Shown: positions 1-7,055 of the stretch, piece by piece
Position numbering within the stretch: position 1 is the first letter of the stretch
How the letters are laid out: each line of letters begins with the position of its first letter
DNA from: Chitinophagales bacterium
GTDB taxonomy: Bacteria > Bacteroidota > Bacteroidia > Chitinophagales > JADIYW01
Assembly: GCA_020848255.1 (NCBI GenBank)
Contig: JADLAJ010000360.1
Span: forward strand, 1-32,086
Reading direction: 5' to 3'
DNA length: 32,086 nt
Notes under the pieces: model-generated
Database searches by the model: none
What the model was told of the DNA's origin: nothing
Seen by the model: the letters and a program-made list of their open reading frames with translations, nothing else
Program-made: the position numbers and the translations under genes

Positions 1-1391
1 AAATGATGGAAGCGAAGGAGTTCTTTTTAAAACAAAAAGAAGAACACAATAAGGAAATCGAGCAGCGCAACCGCAAAATGCTGGAAGCGGAAAACCGTGC
101 AAAGCAAATCGAACAATCGCTGAAAGACAAATTAACCAGTGCCAATAAGCAGGAAAAAGAAACCGAAGCACTTAAAACCCGCCTGAACGAACAGATTGAT
201 TTGGCAACAGTAAAACGTACCGAACTGGAAAAAGCTCATGAAGTGCATATTGCCAAACTGGAGCAGGTGGCACAATTATCTGCGGAAGAAGCAAAAGCAC
301 AACTGGTTGAACAACTAAAAGGCAAAGCACAATCCGATGCGATGGCGCATGTGAAAATGGTGATGGATGAAGCAAAACTGAAAGCAACGAAAGAAGCAAA
401 GAAAATCGTTATTCAATCTATCCAAAGAACAGCAGCAGAAACAGCTATCGAAAATACAGTATCTGTGTTCAACTTATCCAGCGACGAGCAAAAAGGACAA
501 ATTATCGGTCGTGAAGGTAGAAACATCCGTGCGCTGGAAGCAGCAACGGGCGTAGAAATCATCGTGGATGATACACCGGAAGCGATTATCATTTCCGGAT
601 ACGATGCGTACAAAAGAGAAATTGCTCGTTTGTCGCTGCAGCGCTTAGTGGCGGACGGACGTATTCACCCTGCGAGAATTGAAGAAGTGGTAGCAAAAAC
701 AGAAAAACAACTGGAAGGACAAATCATGGAAATCGGTGAACGTACCGTAATTGATTTAGGTGTGCATGGTCTGCACCCTGAATTGATTCGTCTGGTAGGT
801 AAGATGCGTTTCCGTTCTTCATACGGACAAAACTTATTACAACACTCCCGCGAAGTAGCCAATTTATGTGCTATCATGGCGAGCGAGCTGGGCTTGAATT
901 CCAAAATCGCAAAACGTGCAGGTTTATTGCATGATATAGGTAAAGTATCGGATGAAGATCCGGAATTATCACACGCTTTGTTAGGTGCCAAATTATGTGA
1001 GAAATACGGTGAAGCACCGGTAATCATAAATGCAGTAGGAGCACACCATGATGAGATGGAAATGTTGTATGTGGTTTCTCCAATCATTCAGGCATGTGAT
1101 GCCATTTCAGGTGCACGTCCGGGCGCACGTCGTGAGATTATGGAAAGCTATATGAAACGTATAGACGAGCTGGAAAAATTAGCTGTTTCTTATCAAGGAG
1201 TACAAAAAGCCTATGCGATACAGGCAGGTCGTGAGTTGCGTGTGTTAGTAGAAGCAGAAAAAATTGACGACAAACAAGTGGAGGAAATCTCTTTTAAAAT
1301 AGCACAGCAAATCCAGGATGAAATGACCTATCCGGGACAAATCAAAGTAACCGTAATCCGCGAAACACGAAGTGTGTCTGTAGCGAAATAA
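1..1391 (+). CDS. rny: Ribonuclease Y, 5'-truncated by window edge
   Basis: Endoribonuclease that starts mRNA decay, normally anchored at the inner membrane face. The visible 462 residues open with a long charged coiled coil (about residues 1-150). A KH RNA-binding domain follows, with the [15 protein letters not shown] signature near residue 165. Next comes an HD phosphohydrolase domain with [17 protein letters not shown] near residue 310, which holds the metal-binding His-Asp pair. The protein ends in the family's typical [12 protein letters not shown] tail. Full-length RNase Y is about 520 residues, so the N-terminal membrane helix and start lie outside the window; the Met at base 3 is internal. 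A short perfect hairpin follows the stop codon. Identification is secure from the KH-HD order and motifs. Confidence 0.96.
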   Translation, partial: MMEAKEFFLKQKEEHNKEIEQRNRKMLEAENRAKQIEQSLKDKLTSANKQEKETEALKTRLNEQIDLATVKRTELEKAHEVHIAKLEQVAQLSAEEAKAQLVEQLKGKAQSDAMAHVKMVMDEAKLKATKEAKKIVIQSIQRTAAETAIENTVSVFNLSSDEQKGQIIGREGRNIRALEAATGVEIIVDDTPEAIIISGYDAYKREIARLSLQRLVADGRIHPARIEEVVAKTEKQLEGQIMEIGERTVIDLGVHGLHPELIRLVGKMRFRSSYGQNLLQHSREVANLCAIMASELGLNSKIAKRAGLLHDIGKVSDEDPELSHALLGAKLCEKYGEAPVIINAVGAHHDEMEMLYVVSPIIQACDAISGARPGARREIMESYMKRIDELEKLAVSYQGVQKAYAIQAGRELRVLVEAEKIDDKQVEEISFKIAQQIQDEMTYPGQIKVTVIRETRSVSVAK

Positions 1392-1402
1392 AAATAATTG
1401 AT

Positions 1403-1417
1403 TTACCTTTAAGGTAA
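1403..1417 (+). terminator. Short hairpin after rny (possible weak terminator)
   Basis: TTACCTT-T-AAGGTAA is a perfect 7-bp inverted repeat 12 bases after the rny stop codon. No clear T-tract follows, so an intrinsic terminator is uncertain. It could instead mark the junction where the RHS fragment was inserted, because the RHS reading frame opens within it. Confidence 0.3.
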
Positions 1418-1424
1418 GAGTTCT

Positions 1425-2396
1425 TTGAATAAATACCGCTTCGGGTTCAACGGTAAAGAACAAGACAACGAAATAGCAGGTCAACAAGATTATGGTTTAA
1501 GGATTTATGATAACCGTCTAATTCGTTTTAAATCCATTGACCCTTTAACATCAAAATATCCATATTTAACACCATACCAATTTGCAAGTAATTCTCCAAT
1601 AGCGGGTGTTGATTTAGATGGTGGTGAATTTAAATATTATGCATTAGATAATAGAGTTGTACCATCTGTATCTGTTGTAAATAATAAGAAAATTACAACA
1701 TATGTAAACGATGGTCTGATAGCCAGAAGTACTGAAGTCATATATGACCCGATAGTAATAAATGGTACTGTGACTATCAGTTTGACAGTTGAAGGATTTC
1801 CTATTATTGGAAGTGATATCCCTTTCTCATTTAGCATGTCTGATTTGGGCATAAGTGCAACAATTGTTAATATTGGCGATGGAGTTAAAAGAGTTTTGCC
1901 TTCTGGCGCAGATTTAAAGAACTTACCACCAGTAGATGATGAATATTGGGACGGATTAGAAACGGAAGATGAATACTTAAGTAGAATCCAAAATTCAGCC
2001 TATACACAAGGAGATAAATTATTGAGTTCAATCCCAGTTACAATGGGTGGCAATAAGAGCAAAATAAGAAATGCTTTTAAGTCTGAACTCGCAAAAAGTT
2101 CAAAACCTATTCAAATTCATCATTATGCAACAAATAAAAGTAAAAAGTTTACAGCTCAATTGAAGAAAATTGCTGATAAATTTGGCTTGGACTTGGATGG
2201 AAGCTGGAATAAAGAAGCTTTACCACATCAAGGTAGACATCCAAATAAATATCACGAGTTTGTATTAAATGGCATGAGAAAAGCATCAGCACAAGCAGGT
2301 AAAAGTGCAGAGAAGTTTAAAGAATTATTTGATAAATATGTTAAGGAGCCAATAAGAAAGAATCCTGAAAAACTGACAAAAGATGGTTGGAAATAG
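1425..2396 (+). CDS. Orphan RHS/YD-repeat C-terminal tip with AHH-type HNH/Endo VII nuclease toxin domain
   Basis: Residues 1-65 match the end of the RHS repeat-associated core: KYRFGFNGKEQDNEI, YGLRIYDNRLIRFKSIDPL, YPYLTPYQFASNSPI and DLDGGE. The large RHS shell that should precede this is absent. An in-frame TAA lies 12 nt upstream of the TTG used as start, so this is an orphan module and may not be translated on its own. After a variable middle region (about 70-225), the last ~95 residues carry IQIHH near residue 232 and LPHQGRHPNKYHEFV near residue 270. That spacing is typical of the AHH nucleases of the HNH/Endonuclease VII superfamily used as polymorphic toxins. The next gene starts within 3 bases of the stop and looks like an immunity gene. 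The RHS tip is seen directly; nuclease activity is inferred from motifs. Confidence 0.78.
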   Translation: MNKYRFGFNGKEQDNEIAGQQDYGLRIYDNRLIRFKSIDPLTSKYPYLTPYQFASNSPIAGVDLDGGEFKYYALDNRVVPSVSVVNNKKITTYVNDGLIARSTEVIYDPIVINGTVTISLTVEGFPIIGSDIPFSFSMSDLGISATIVNIGDGVKRVLPSGADLKNLPPVDDEYWDGLETEDEYLSRIQNSAYTQGDKLLSSIPVTMGGNKSKIRNAFKSELAKSSKPIQIHHYATNKSKKFTAQLKKIADKFGLDLDGSWNKEALPHQGRHPNKYHEFVLNGMRKASAQAGKSAEKFKELFDKYVKEPIRKNPEKLTKDGWK

Positions 2397-2398
2397 CT

Positions 2399-2926
2399 AT
2401 GAATAAGAAATATTATAATTTACATATATTAGACAACGATAAAGGTGTTGTATCAGAAGTTCAAAATAATATTGAGTTTGATTATTATTTTTCGTTAGAT
2501 ACCGCTAAAGATTTTGGGATATTGTTTAAAATAACAGAAAAGGGTATTATTGAAGATTACTTAGCAAATGATTTAGGGTGGCCATTAATGTCAGATAGTA
2601 TGATGGCTATTTTTAAAAAATATGTTTCAAAAGATTGTAATTGGATAAAAAGCAGTGTATTTGATACTTTTAATAAAAAGGAGTATGAATATAATATCTT
2701 GTATTTTAATAAGAAAATAGATGTTTTAGATAATAAAAAGAGTGTTTTTCATGATAATGAAATATTACTTGAATCTGTATTCTCATTAGAAAAAATAGAT
2801 AATTTAGATTACTTTCCTCAGGCTGATGAATATGATTTTAATATTGTTATTTCAGAGAATTTAAAGAATGAATTGAAGAAAAATAAAATAACAGGGGTTG
2901 ATTTTTCAATTGCAAAAGTTAATTAA
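2399..2926 (+). CDS. Probable immunity protein, Imm11/DUF1629-like
   Basis: A 175-residue, Asp/Lys-rich soluble protein with no signal peptide or membrane segment. The pattern GWPLMSDSMMAIFKKY, then an ILYFNKKIDVLDNKKS-like strand, and a final IVISENLKNELKKNKITGVDFS resembles the Imm11/DUF1629 family, where a 'protein at end of long helix / gl-TG-F' ending is usual. I recognise this from pattern only. I prefer the ATG at 2399 over the TTG at 2387 that overlaps the upstream stop. It lies 2 bases downstream of the RHS-nuclease tip on the same strand, the standard toxin-immunity layout, so its likely role is to bind and block that nuclease in the cytoplasm. Base composition is visibly more AT-rich than rny or the act genes, consistent with horizontal acquisition. 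Confidence 0.7.
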   Translation: MNKKYYNLHILDNDKGVVSEVQNNIEFDYYFSLDTAKDFGILFKITEKGIIEDYLANDLGWPLMSDSMMAIFKKYVSKDCNWIKSSVFDTFNKKEYEYNILYFNKKIDVLDNKKSVFHDNEILLESVFSLEKIDNLDYFPQADEYDFNIVISENLKNELKKNKITGVDFSIAKVN

Positions 2927-2986
2927 ATCCAACTGGCGCAAGCAAGCAGTAAAAAGCAGTAAGCGTGGCGTGTTTACACAAATAAC

Positions 2987-3085
2987 ACCCACTCTGGCGC
3001 AGGTCTTCCGTAGGGCGACCTGTGTCTACTAAATCAGGCGGTCTGTGACCGCAACCGAAAAGTTAAGAAAGGGTCACAAGCGGTC
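2987..3085. repeat. Direct repeat copy 1 (~99 bp, two hairpins)
   Basis: Begins ACCCACTCTGGCGCAGG and matches the copy at 3491-3587 with only scattered differences and one 2-base gap. Within it are two inverted repeats: CAGGTC-N11-GACCTG and GCGGTC-TGT-GACCGC. The tandem-hairpin form suggests a structured RNA or a REP/MITE-type element that travels with RHS loci. Function unknown. Confidence 0.85.
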
Positions 3086-3103
3086 AAAAAATAAGAACGT
3101 GAA

Positions 3104-3292
3104 ATGTTAAAATTTAACATAAAAACTGCAGCTGGTGCAGTAGAAGTCGATGTTATATACTCGACAATTGGAAAACAGGCACAGGGTGTATATGTTAAAA
3201 TTTGTGTCATATTGGCACTTGGCGGTATATGTTATAGTACAAATACCGAACAAATAAATGAAAGTATAGATGAGAGCTTTCAACACCCATAA
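3104..3292 (+). CDS. Small ORF between the two direct repeats, hypothetical
   Basis: A 62-codon ORF lying exactly between the two ~98-bp direct repeats. The product begins MLKFNIKTAAGAVEVDVIY and contains a short hydrophobic stretch (YVKICVILALGGICYS) near residues 30-45. I recognise no family. It could be a remnant of a displaced RHS/immunity cassette, a small membrane protein, or chance. No convincing promoter or ribosome-binding site was seen. Kept at low confidence because its placement between repeats is notable. Confidence 0.25.
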   Translation: MLKFNIKTAAGAVEVDVIYSTIGKQAQGVYVKICVILALGGICYSTNTEQINESIDESFQHP

Positions 3293-3490
3293 ACCGATAC
3301 ATTAAAAAATAGATGATTATTAAACCCCTGAAAAATAGAAGTTTATAAATTTTACTTTGAAATGTCGTAGAATAAATAAATCCATAGGAGCAAAATCGGG
3401 TTATTTATTAAAGGTAGGATTTTTATGTATTGTCACTTTTTGTCTTTACAAAAAGTAACCAAAAAGAAAAGGGTTTATATGTTTAGGTGA
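3293..3490. other. Gene-free AT-rich spacer between small ORF and repeat copy 2
   Basis: No convincing ORF on either strand. Together with the repeat and the MITE-like element it makes up about 650 bases without a firm gene (3293-3939). It reads like decayed accessory sequence downstream of an RHS tip. Confidence 0.5.
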
Positions 3491-3587
3491 ACCCAATCTG
3501 GCGCAGGTCTTCCGTAGGACGACCTGTGTCTACTAAATCAGTCGGTCTGTGACCGCCCGAAAAGCTAAGAAAGAGTCACAAAAGGTC
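3491..3587. repeat. Direct repeat copy 2 (~97 bp, two hairpins)
   Basis: Second copy of the element at 2987-3085: ACCCAATCTGGCGCAGG...GTCACAAAAGGTCA. It keeps the CAGGTC/GACCTG and CGGTC-TGT-GACCG stems. The change of GG to GA in the first loop (CGTAGGGC to CGTAGGAC) leaves both stems intact. The first element's immediate downstream context (GTCACAAGCGGTC) is also conserved as GTCACAAAAGGTC. Confidence 0.85.
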
Positions 3588-3597
3588 ATGAAATATT

Positions 3598-3849
3598 CGT
3601 CCTCGCCGGGTTTTGTAACCCGTGAGAATATGAAGAATTATGTTCAAAACAAGTGTTTTTACAAAATTTGAATATAGCTGCCAGAATGCAATAAGTGCTG
3701 GTTCATGTACCTTGCAGAAATATGTATATATTTTAGCGTACGTTATAATGAAAATGTAATTAAGGATTGAATTTTATAACACATTATGGTGATTGATGAA
3801 TTGTTTAAAACCAGCTTTAGTCGACGGGTTACAAAATCTGTCGAGGGCG
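3598..3849. mobile_element. MITE-like non-autonomous element with 25-nt terminal inverted repeats
   Basis: The left end CGTCCTCGCCGGGTTTTGTAA (3598 onward, 25 nt with CCCG) is the inverted complement of the right end CGGGTTACAAAATCTGTCGA (3825-3849, 25 nt with GGGCG) at 21 of 25 positions. The 12 innermost bases match perfectly. The enclosed ~200 bp has no credible ORF. The left end also folds locally as CGGGTT-TTGT-AACCCG. Size, lack of coding content and terminal inverted repeats fit a miniature inverted-repeat element. I could not identify a clear target-site duplication, so mobility is an inference. Confidence 0.6.
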
Positions 3850-3879
3850 TAGATTTAGAAAGGAAATTAAACACGTTTT

Positions 3880-3910
3880 TTTGCAAATAATAAAAAAAAC
3901 ATTAAATTAG
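3880..3910 (+). promoter_or_regulatory. Candidate Bacteroidota promoter for the small lipoprotein gene
   Basis: TTTG (3880-3883), a 19-base spacer, then TAAATTAG (3903-3910), which is one base from the TAnnTTTG -7 consensus of this phylum. It sits 29 bases before the ATG at 3940 and just outside the MITE-like element. The fit is by eye only. Confidence 0.42.
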
Positions 3911-3939
3911 ATTATTATAAACTATAAAATTAAATAAAA

Positions 3940-4131
3940 ATGAAAAAACTAATGATTTTAGCTGTTGTAGCTACACTTGCTTTGGGTTCATCTTCTTGCA
4001 AGAAAAATGGAGACTGTGTTTGTGAAATTGGTGGTATAGAAATATCTTCTACACCAGGCATTTCTAAAGCAGATTGTAAAACTTTAGATGATGCTGCTCA
4101 AGCAGGTGGCGGAAGTTGCTCATTAAAATAA
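3940..4131 (+). CDS. Small cysteine-rich lipoprotein, function unknown
   Basis: A 63-residue product with a classic lipoprotein leader (MKKLMILAVVATLALGSSSC). Cleavage before Cys20 would leave a mature peptide of about 44 residues. The mature part holds four further cysteines (CKKNGDCVCEIGG, ISKADCKTLDD, GGGSCSLK), enough for two disulfides or a metal site in the periplasm. A Gly-rich tail ends the protein. I recognise no named family, although tiny lipoproteins of this form are common in Bacteroidota. A TTTG-N19-TAAATTAG promoter candidate precedes it and a strong terminator follows, so it is probably a single-gene transcript. Confidence 0.72.
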   Translation: MKKLMILAVVATLALGSSSCKKNGDCVCEIGGIEISSTPGISKADCKTLDDAAQAGGGSCSLK

Positions 4132-4147
4132 ACAAAGATACTAAGTT

Positions 4148-4183
4148 AAAAAAAACGGCTTGGTTTATCCAAGCCGTTTTTTT
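4148..4183. terminator. Strong bidirectional intrinsic terminator
   Basis: AAAAAACGGCTTGG-TTTAT-CCAAGCCGTTTTTTT: a perfect GC-rich stem with an A-tract on one side and a T-tract on the other. It lies between the convergent lipoprotein gene (+) and rhodanese gene (-), so it can end transcription from both sides. Confidence 0.92.
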
Positions 4184-4193
4184 ATTGCTCACC

Positions 4194-4454
4194 TTAAGCA
4201 TTTTGCATCGCAAAATTGACACTCAGCCAGCTACCGCCGTTTTCGCAGTTGATACCCTGATTGCGCAGAAACATCATGGCTTGTCCGCTTCTGTTGCCGG
4301 AAGCACAGCATAAGATGATAGGTTGTGGCATTGACTTGATTTCATCCAGGTGTTGAGGAAGATCCTGCAGCGGAATATTGATGCTGCCAGCTACGTGGCC
4401 TCCCATGTACTCAGCGTAGCTTCTTACGTCGATAATGGTTTGTTTGTTTTGCAT
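4194..4454 (-). CDS. Single-domain rhodanese-like sulfurtransferase
   Basis: An 86-residue rhodanese fold with the usual N-terminal IIDVRSYAEYMGGHVAGSINIPL signature and an active-site loop ILCCASGNRSGQA. The second Cys (about residue 50) is the expected persulfide carrier, and an Arg in the loop binds the substrate sulfane sulfur. The length is near minimal for GlpE/PspE-type proteins and there is no signal peptide, so it is probably cytoplasmic. It is the last gene of a three-gene minus-strand run, 6 bases after the DUF6132-like gene. Its probable role is to accept or donate sulfane sulfur alongside the persulfide dioxygenase fusion upstream. Confidence 0.9.
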   Translation of the reverse strand: MQNKQTIIDVRSYAEYMGGHVAGSINIPLQDLPQHLDEIKSMPQPIILCCASGNRSGQAMMFLRNQGINCENGGSWLSVNFAMQNA

Positions 4455-4460
4455 GATTTG

Positions 4461-4673
4461 TTATTTAGGTGTTGAAGTATCATTTTTGTCTTTCTGAAAA
4501 ATATTCAGCAGTAAACCGCCAAGCAGGGCGCCATAAAGCGTACTATTCAACGGCCTTGAGGTGATGGCACAGGTGCCGCTTGCACACCCCACATAGAAAT
4601 AATAGGCAAAGCCTCCGGCCGCACCCAGCAAAATTCCTAGCAGGGTGAGTTTGTATTTTAGTATGTATTGCAT
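4461..4673 (-). CDS. DUF6132-like small membrane protein
   Basis: A 70-residue product starting MQYILKYKLTLLG. I take the ATG at 4673, which follows the upstream stop by 5 bases, rather than the longer track start that overlaps it. It has two hydrophobic segments (GILLGAAGGFAYYFYVG and LYGALLGGLLLNIF) flanking a CASGTCAITSRP motif. Paired cysteines followed by ITS-P and a YGALLG helix are what I associate with DUF6132. Its place between a persulfide dioxygenase-rhodanese fusion and a rhodanese suggests a membrane role in sulfur trafficking, with the Cys pair as a possible sulfur or redox site. That role is inferred from context. Confidence 0.75.
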   Translation of the reverse strand: MQYILKYKLTLLGILLGAAGGFAYYFYVGCASGTCAITSRPLNSTLYGALLGGLLLNIFQKDKNDTSTPK

Positions 4674-4678
4674 AATTT

Positions 4679-6103
4679 TTAGAGTAAGGTGGACGGGCAA
4701 ACATAATCCGTAATCTTAAATTTGCCTGATTTTTTGATGGCTGCAAAACCACCGTCCACATCTATGAGATTGTCAAAACCTCTTGCCCTCAGGATAGAAG
4801 CAAATATCATGGAGCGGTAACCGCCGGCGCAATGTACGTAGTAGGTTTTGCTTTTGTCTATCTGCGACATGCTGTTATTGATGAAGTCCAGCGGAGCATT
4901 CAGTGCATTTTCTATATGTTCGGAATCGTATTCGCTTTTTTTGCGCACATCCAAAATAAGGATGTGCGGGTCTTTCTCTTCCGCATTGGCAAATTCTTCC
5001 GCACTCACCGAAACGATGGAATCCGTTTCTTTTCCAGCATTTTTCCAGGCATCAAAACCGCCGTCCAGATAACCGATGGCATGGTCGTAGCCCACACGTG
5101 CCAGACGGGTAATCACTTCCTGTTCTTTGCCCGGTGTGGTCACCAGTAATATATTTTGTTTGATGTCGGTAATCAAAGTGCCCACCCAAACGGCGAAACT
5201 TCCGTCCACTCCGATATTGATGGAGTTGGGAATAAATCCTGCACCGAACTCAGACGGTTTTCTGGTATCCAGAATAACCGCATCCGTTTCGTTGGCAGCT
5301 ACTTCAAAAGCATCCGCAGATAAGGCATGTGTTCCTCTGGAAATTACTTCATCTATGCTGTCATATCCCTGAATATTCATCAGCACGTTTTTAGGGAAAT
5401 AGCTTGGTGGAGCGACCAGACCATGCAGCAAATCTTTTATGAAAGCCTCTTTGGTCAATAAAGGGTTCAGGGCGTAATTTGTATTCTTCTGATTACCGAG
5501 GGTATCTGAGGTTTCCTTACTCATGTTTTTACCGCAGGCACTGCCCGCGCCATGTGCCGGGTAAACGATGATATCATCTGCCAGCGGCATGATTTTATTG
5601 CGCAGGGAATCAAATAAATGAGCAGCTAGTTTTTCTTCCGTTAAATCAGCAACGACATGTTGCGCCAAATCCGGTCTTCCCACATCGCCGATGAATAGAG
5701 TATCACCGGTAAATAAAGCTGTTTCTTTTCCAGATTCATCTATTAGTAAATAGCAACTGCTTTCCATGGTATGTCCGGGTGTATGGATGAGTCTGATGCG
5801 TGCATTTCCCAGTGTGAACTCTTCACCGTCGTAAGCAATATGGGCGGCAAAACCCGTTTCCATTTTAGTAGGACCATAGATGATGGGCGCTTCCACTTTT
5901 CTGGATAAATCCACATGGCCGGAAACAAAGTCGGCATGGAAATGTGTTTCAAAAATGTATTTGATTTTGGCACCTCGTTTTTCTGCCATATCAATATAAG
6001 GTTGCACCTCGCGCAACGGATCAATAATAGCCGCCTCGCCGTTGCTTTCTATGTAGTAAGCACCTTGTGCAAGACATCCGGTATATATTTGTTCTATTTT
6101 CAT
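4679..6103 (-). CDS. CstB-like persulfide dioxygenase / pseudo-rhodanese / rhodanese fusion
   Basis: About 474 residues with three domains. Residues 1-240 are an ETHE1-type metallo-beta-lactamase fold: THFHADFVSGH supplies metal ligands, followed by HTPGHTMESSCYL, FTGDTLFIGDVGRPDL and YPAHGAGSACG. The next domain (about 255-355, VILDTRKPSEFGAGFIPNSINI) is rhodanese-like, but its active loop reads LLVTTPGKEQEV with no cysteine, so it is a pseudo-rhodanese. The last domain (about 370-470) has an intact HCAGGYRS loop. This MBL / inactive rhodanese / active rhodanese order matches CstB, which oxidises low-molecular-weight persulfides to sulfite and thiosulfate. I chose the ATG at 6103 (MKIEQIYTG); MFMKIEQ two codons upstream is possible. 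It is the first gene of a sulfide-detoxification operon. Confidence 0.9.
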   Translation of the reverse strand: MKIEQIYTGCLAQGAYYIESNGEAAIIDPLREVQPYIDMAEKRGAKIKYIFETHFHADFVSGHVDLSRKVEAPIIYGPTKMETGFAAHIAYDGEEFTLGNARIRLIHTPGHTMESSCYLLIDESGKETALFTGDTLFIGDVGRPDLAQHVVADLTEEKLAAHLFDSLRNKIMPLADDIIVYPAHGAGSACGKNMSKETSDTLGNQKNTNYALNPLLTKEAFIKDLLHGLVAPPSYFPKNVLMNIQGYDSIDEVISRGTHALSADAFEVAANETDAVILDTRKPSEFGAGFIPNSINIGVDGSFAVWVGTLITDIKQNILLVTTPGKEQEVITRLARVGYDHAIGYLDGGFDAWKNAGKETDSIVSVSAEEFANAEEKDPHILILDVRKKSEYDSEHIENALNAPLDFINNSMSQIDKSKTYYVHCAGGYRSMIFASILRARGFDNLIDVDGGFAAIKKSGKFKITDYVCPSTLL

Positions 6104-6121
6104 AAACATATAATTGTACAG

Positions 6122-6129
6122 CAAAAATA
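6122..6129 (-). promoter_or_regulatory. Candidate -7 box for the persulfide dioxygenase operon
   Basis: On the minus strand the sequence reads TATTTTTG, an exact TAnnTTTG, 18 bases before the ATG at 6103. A TTG lies 23 bases further upstream (6153-6155). That spacing is at the long end of what is accepted for Flavobacterium promoters. Confidence 0.4.
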
Positions 6130-6333
6130 TACAGTATTAGTAAACTTTTACGCAACTTATGTTACAAAACTCATAATAAAAGTTTATTGAAATTTAGTTG
6201 GCATAATAAATAGTTAAACTTTCTGGATATTATAAAAATAGTGTAATTCATAATTATGATTATATTCGTTCTGCTATAAGTTTTTTATAGTTTATTACTA
6301 ACATAAATCAGGGTAGATCCTTTATTTACACGT
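6130..6333. promoter_or_regulatory. Divergent intergenic region with a 12-bp perfect palindrome
   Basis: About 200 bases between the divergent persulfide operon and the methyltransferase-like gene. It holds the perfect palindrome TCATAATTATGA (6248-6259) and a small hairpin CTATAA-N5-TTATAG (about 6273-6290). Both could be regulator sites, but AT-rich palindromes arise easily by chance. No ORF seen. Confidence 0.3.
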
Positions 6334-6996
6334 ATGATTTTTAACCTACAAAAAACACTCAGTTACTTTTTCGAATTTTCAATAGAAAAAAGACAAAGTG
6401 AATTTAGCGGTGAGGTCGTGGTTTCTTTAAGCAAAGGGGAATACATGCTCAGTACACAAAACGCCATTTACTCTTACGGTAGAAATTATACCTCATTTGG
6501 TATGGCATTCAATGCTATCGAGATTCAGCAGCAAAAAGTGGAAAGTGTTTTAGTGCTGGGTTTCGGCTTAGGCAGTGTAGTGGATTTGCTGGAAAATCAT
6601 CCAACTATAAAAAATATAACAGCGGTAGATGCAGATGCAGTCATTATTGAGTTAGCAAAAAAGTATCTGCAATCGAATCTGAAAAGCAAAGTAACATATG
6701 TATGCGGCGATGCAGAGCAATTTGTGTTAAACGAACAACATCAGTTTGATTTAATCTTGTTTGATGTATTTATCGAAGAACTGACTCCCATGCAGTTTAT
6801 GCAGCCTGTTTTTTTTACAGCATTAAAAAAATTAGTGGCTCCAAATGGTATTTTATTGTTTTCAAAAATCAATGACTCCTTCAGAAGTAAAATTGAAAAC
6901 GAGCAGTTTGAAAAAAACTTTTCATCCGTTTTTTCAGAAGCTTTCTCTATTGACGCCAACGGCAATAAAGTGTTTGCCTGGTACAATAAACCATAG
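6334..6996 (+). CDS. SAM-dependent methyltransferase, spermidine-synthase-like fold
   Basis: A 220-residue cytoplasmic protein. The Rossmann methyltransferase core begins near residue 70 with VLVLGFGLGSVVDLL (motif I, GxGxG). ITAVDADAVIIELAKKYL (acidic residue for the SAM ribose) follows, then YVCGDAEQFV (motif II) and FDLILFDVFIEELTPMQFMQPVFF, which resembles the spermidine synthase/PABMT subfamily. The N-terminal ~60 residues form short beta segments, as in spermidine synthases, but the full putrescine-binding set is not apparent. The substrate is unknown. It is transcribed away from the sulfide operon and is convergent with the PAP2 gene. Confidence 0.72.
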   Translation: MIFNLQKTLSYFFEFSIEKRQSEFSGEVVVSLSKGEYMLSTQNAIYSYGRNYTSFGMAFNAIEIQQQKVESVLVLGFGLGSVVDLLENHPTIKNITAVDADAVIIELAKKYLQSNLKSKVTYVCGDAEQFVLNEQHQFDLILFDVFIEELTPMQFMQPVFFTALKKLVAPNGILLFSKINDSFRSKIENEQFEKNFSSVFSEAFSIDANGNKVFAWYNKP

Positions 6997-7015
6997 TTTT
7001 CTTGATAAGACCACC

Positions 7016-7047
7016 GTCATTCTGAACTTGTTTCAGAATCCCATGAC
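7016..7047. repeat. REP-like hairpin (GTCATTCTGAA...TTCAGAAT..ATGAC)
   Basis: ATTCTGAA (7019-7026) pairs with TTCAGAAT (7032-7039), and the flanking GTCAT/ATGAC extends the stem. The phrase 'GTCATTCTGAACTTGTTTCAGAATC' is a widespread intergenic repeat type in bacterial genomes. It lies between two convergent genes and may act as a weak bidirectional terminator or mRNA 3'-end stabiliser. Confidence 0.7.
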
Positions 7048-7055
7048 AAATAAAT

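Noticed and set aside
665-1087. Minus-strand ORF of 140 codons inside rny
   Set aside because: Shadow of the RNase Y HD domain.
4832-5149. Plus-strand ORF of 105 codons inside the persulfide dioxygenase fusion
   Set aside because: Antisense shadow of a well-conserved coding region; no family features.
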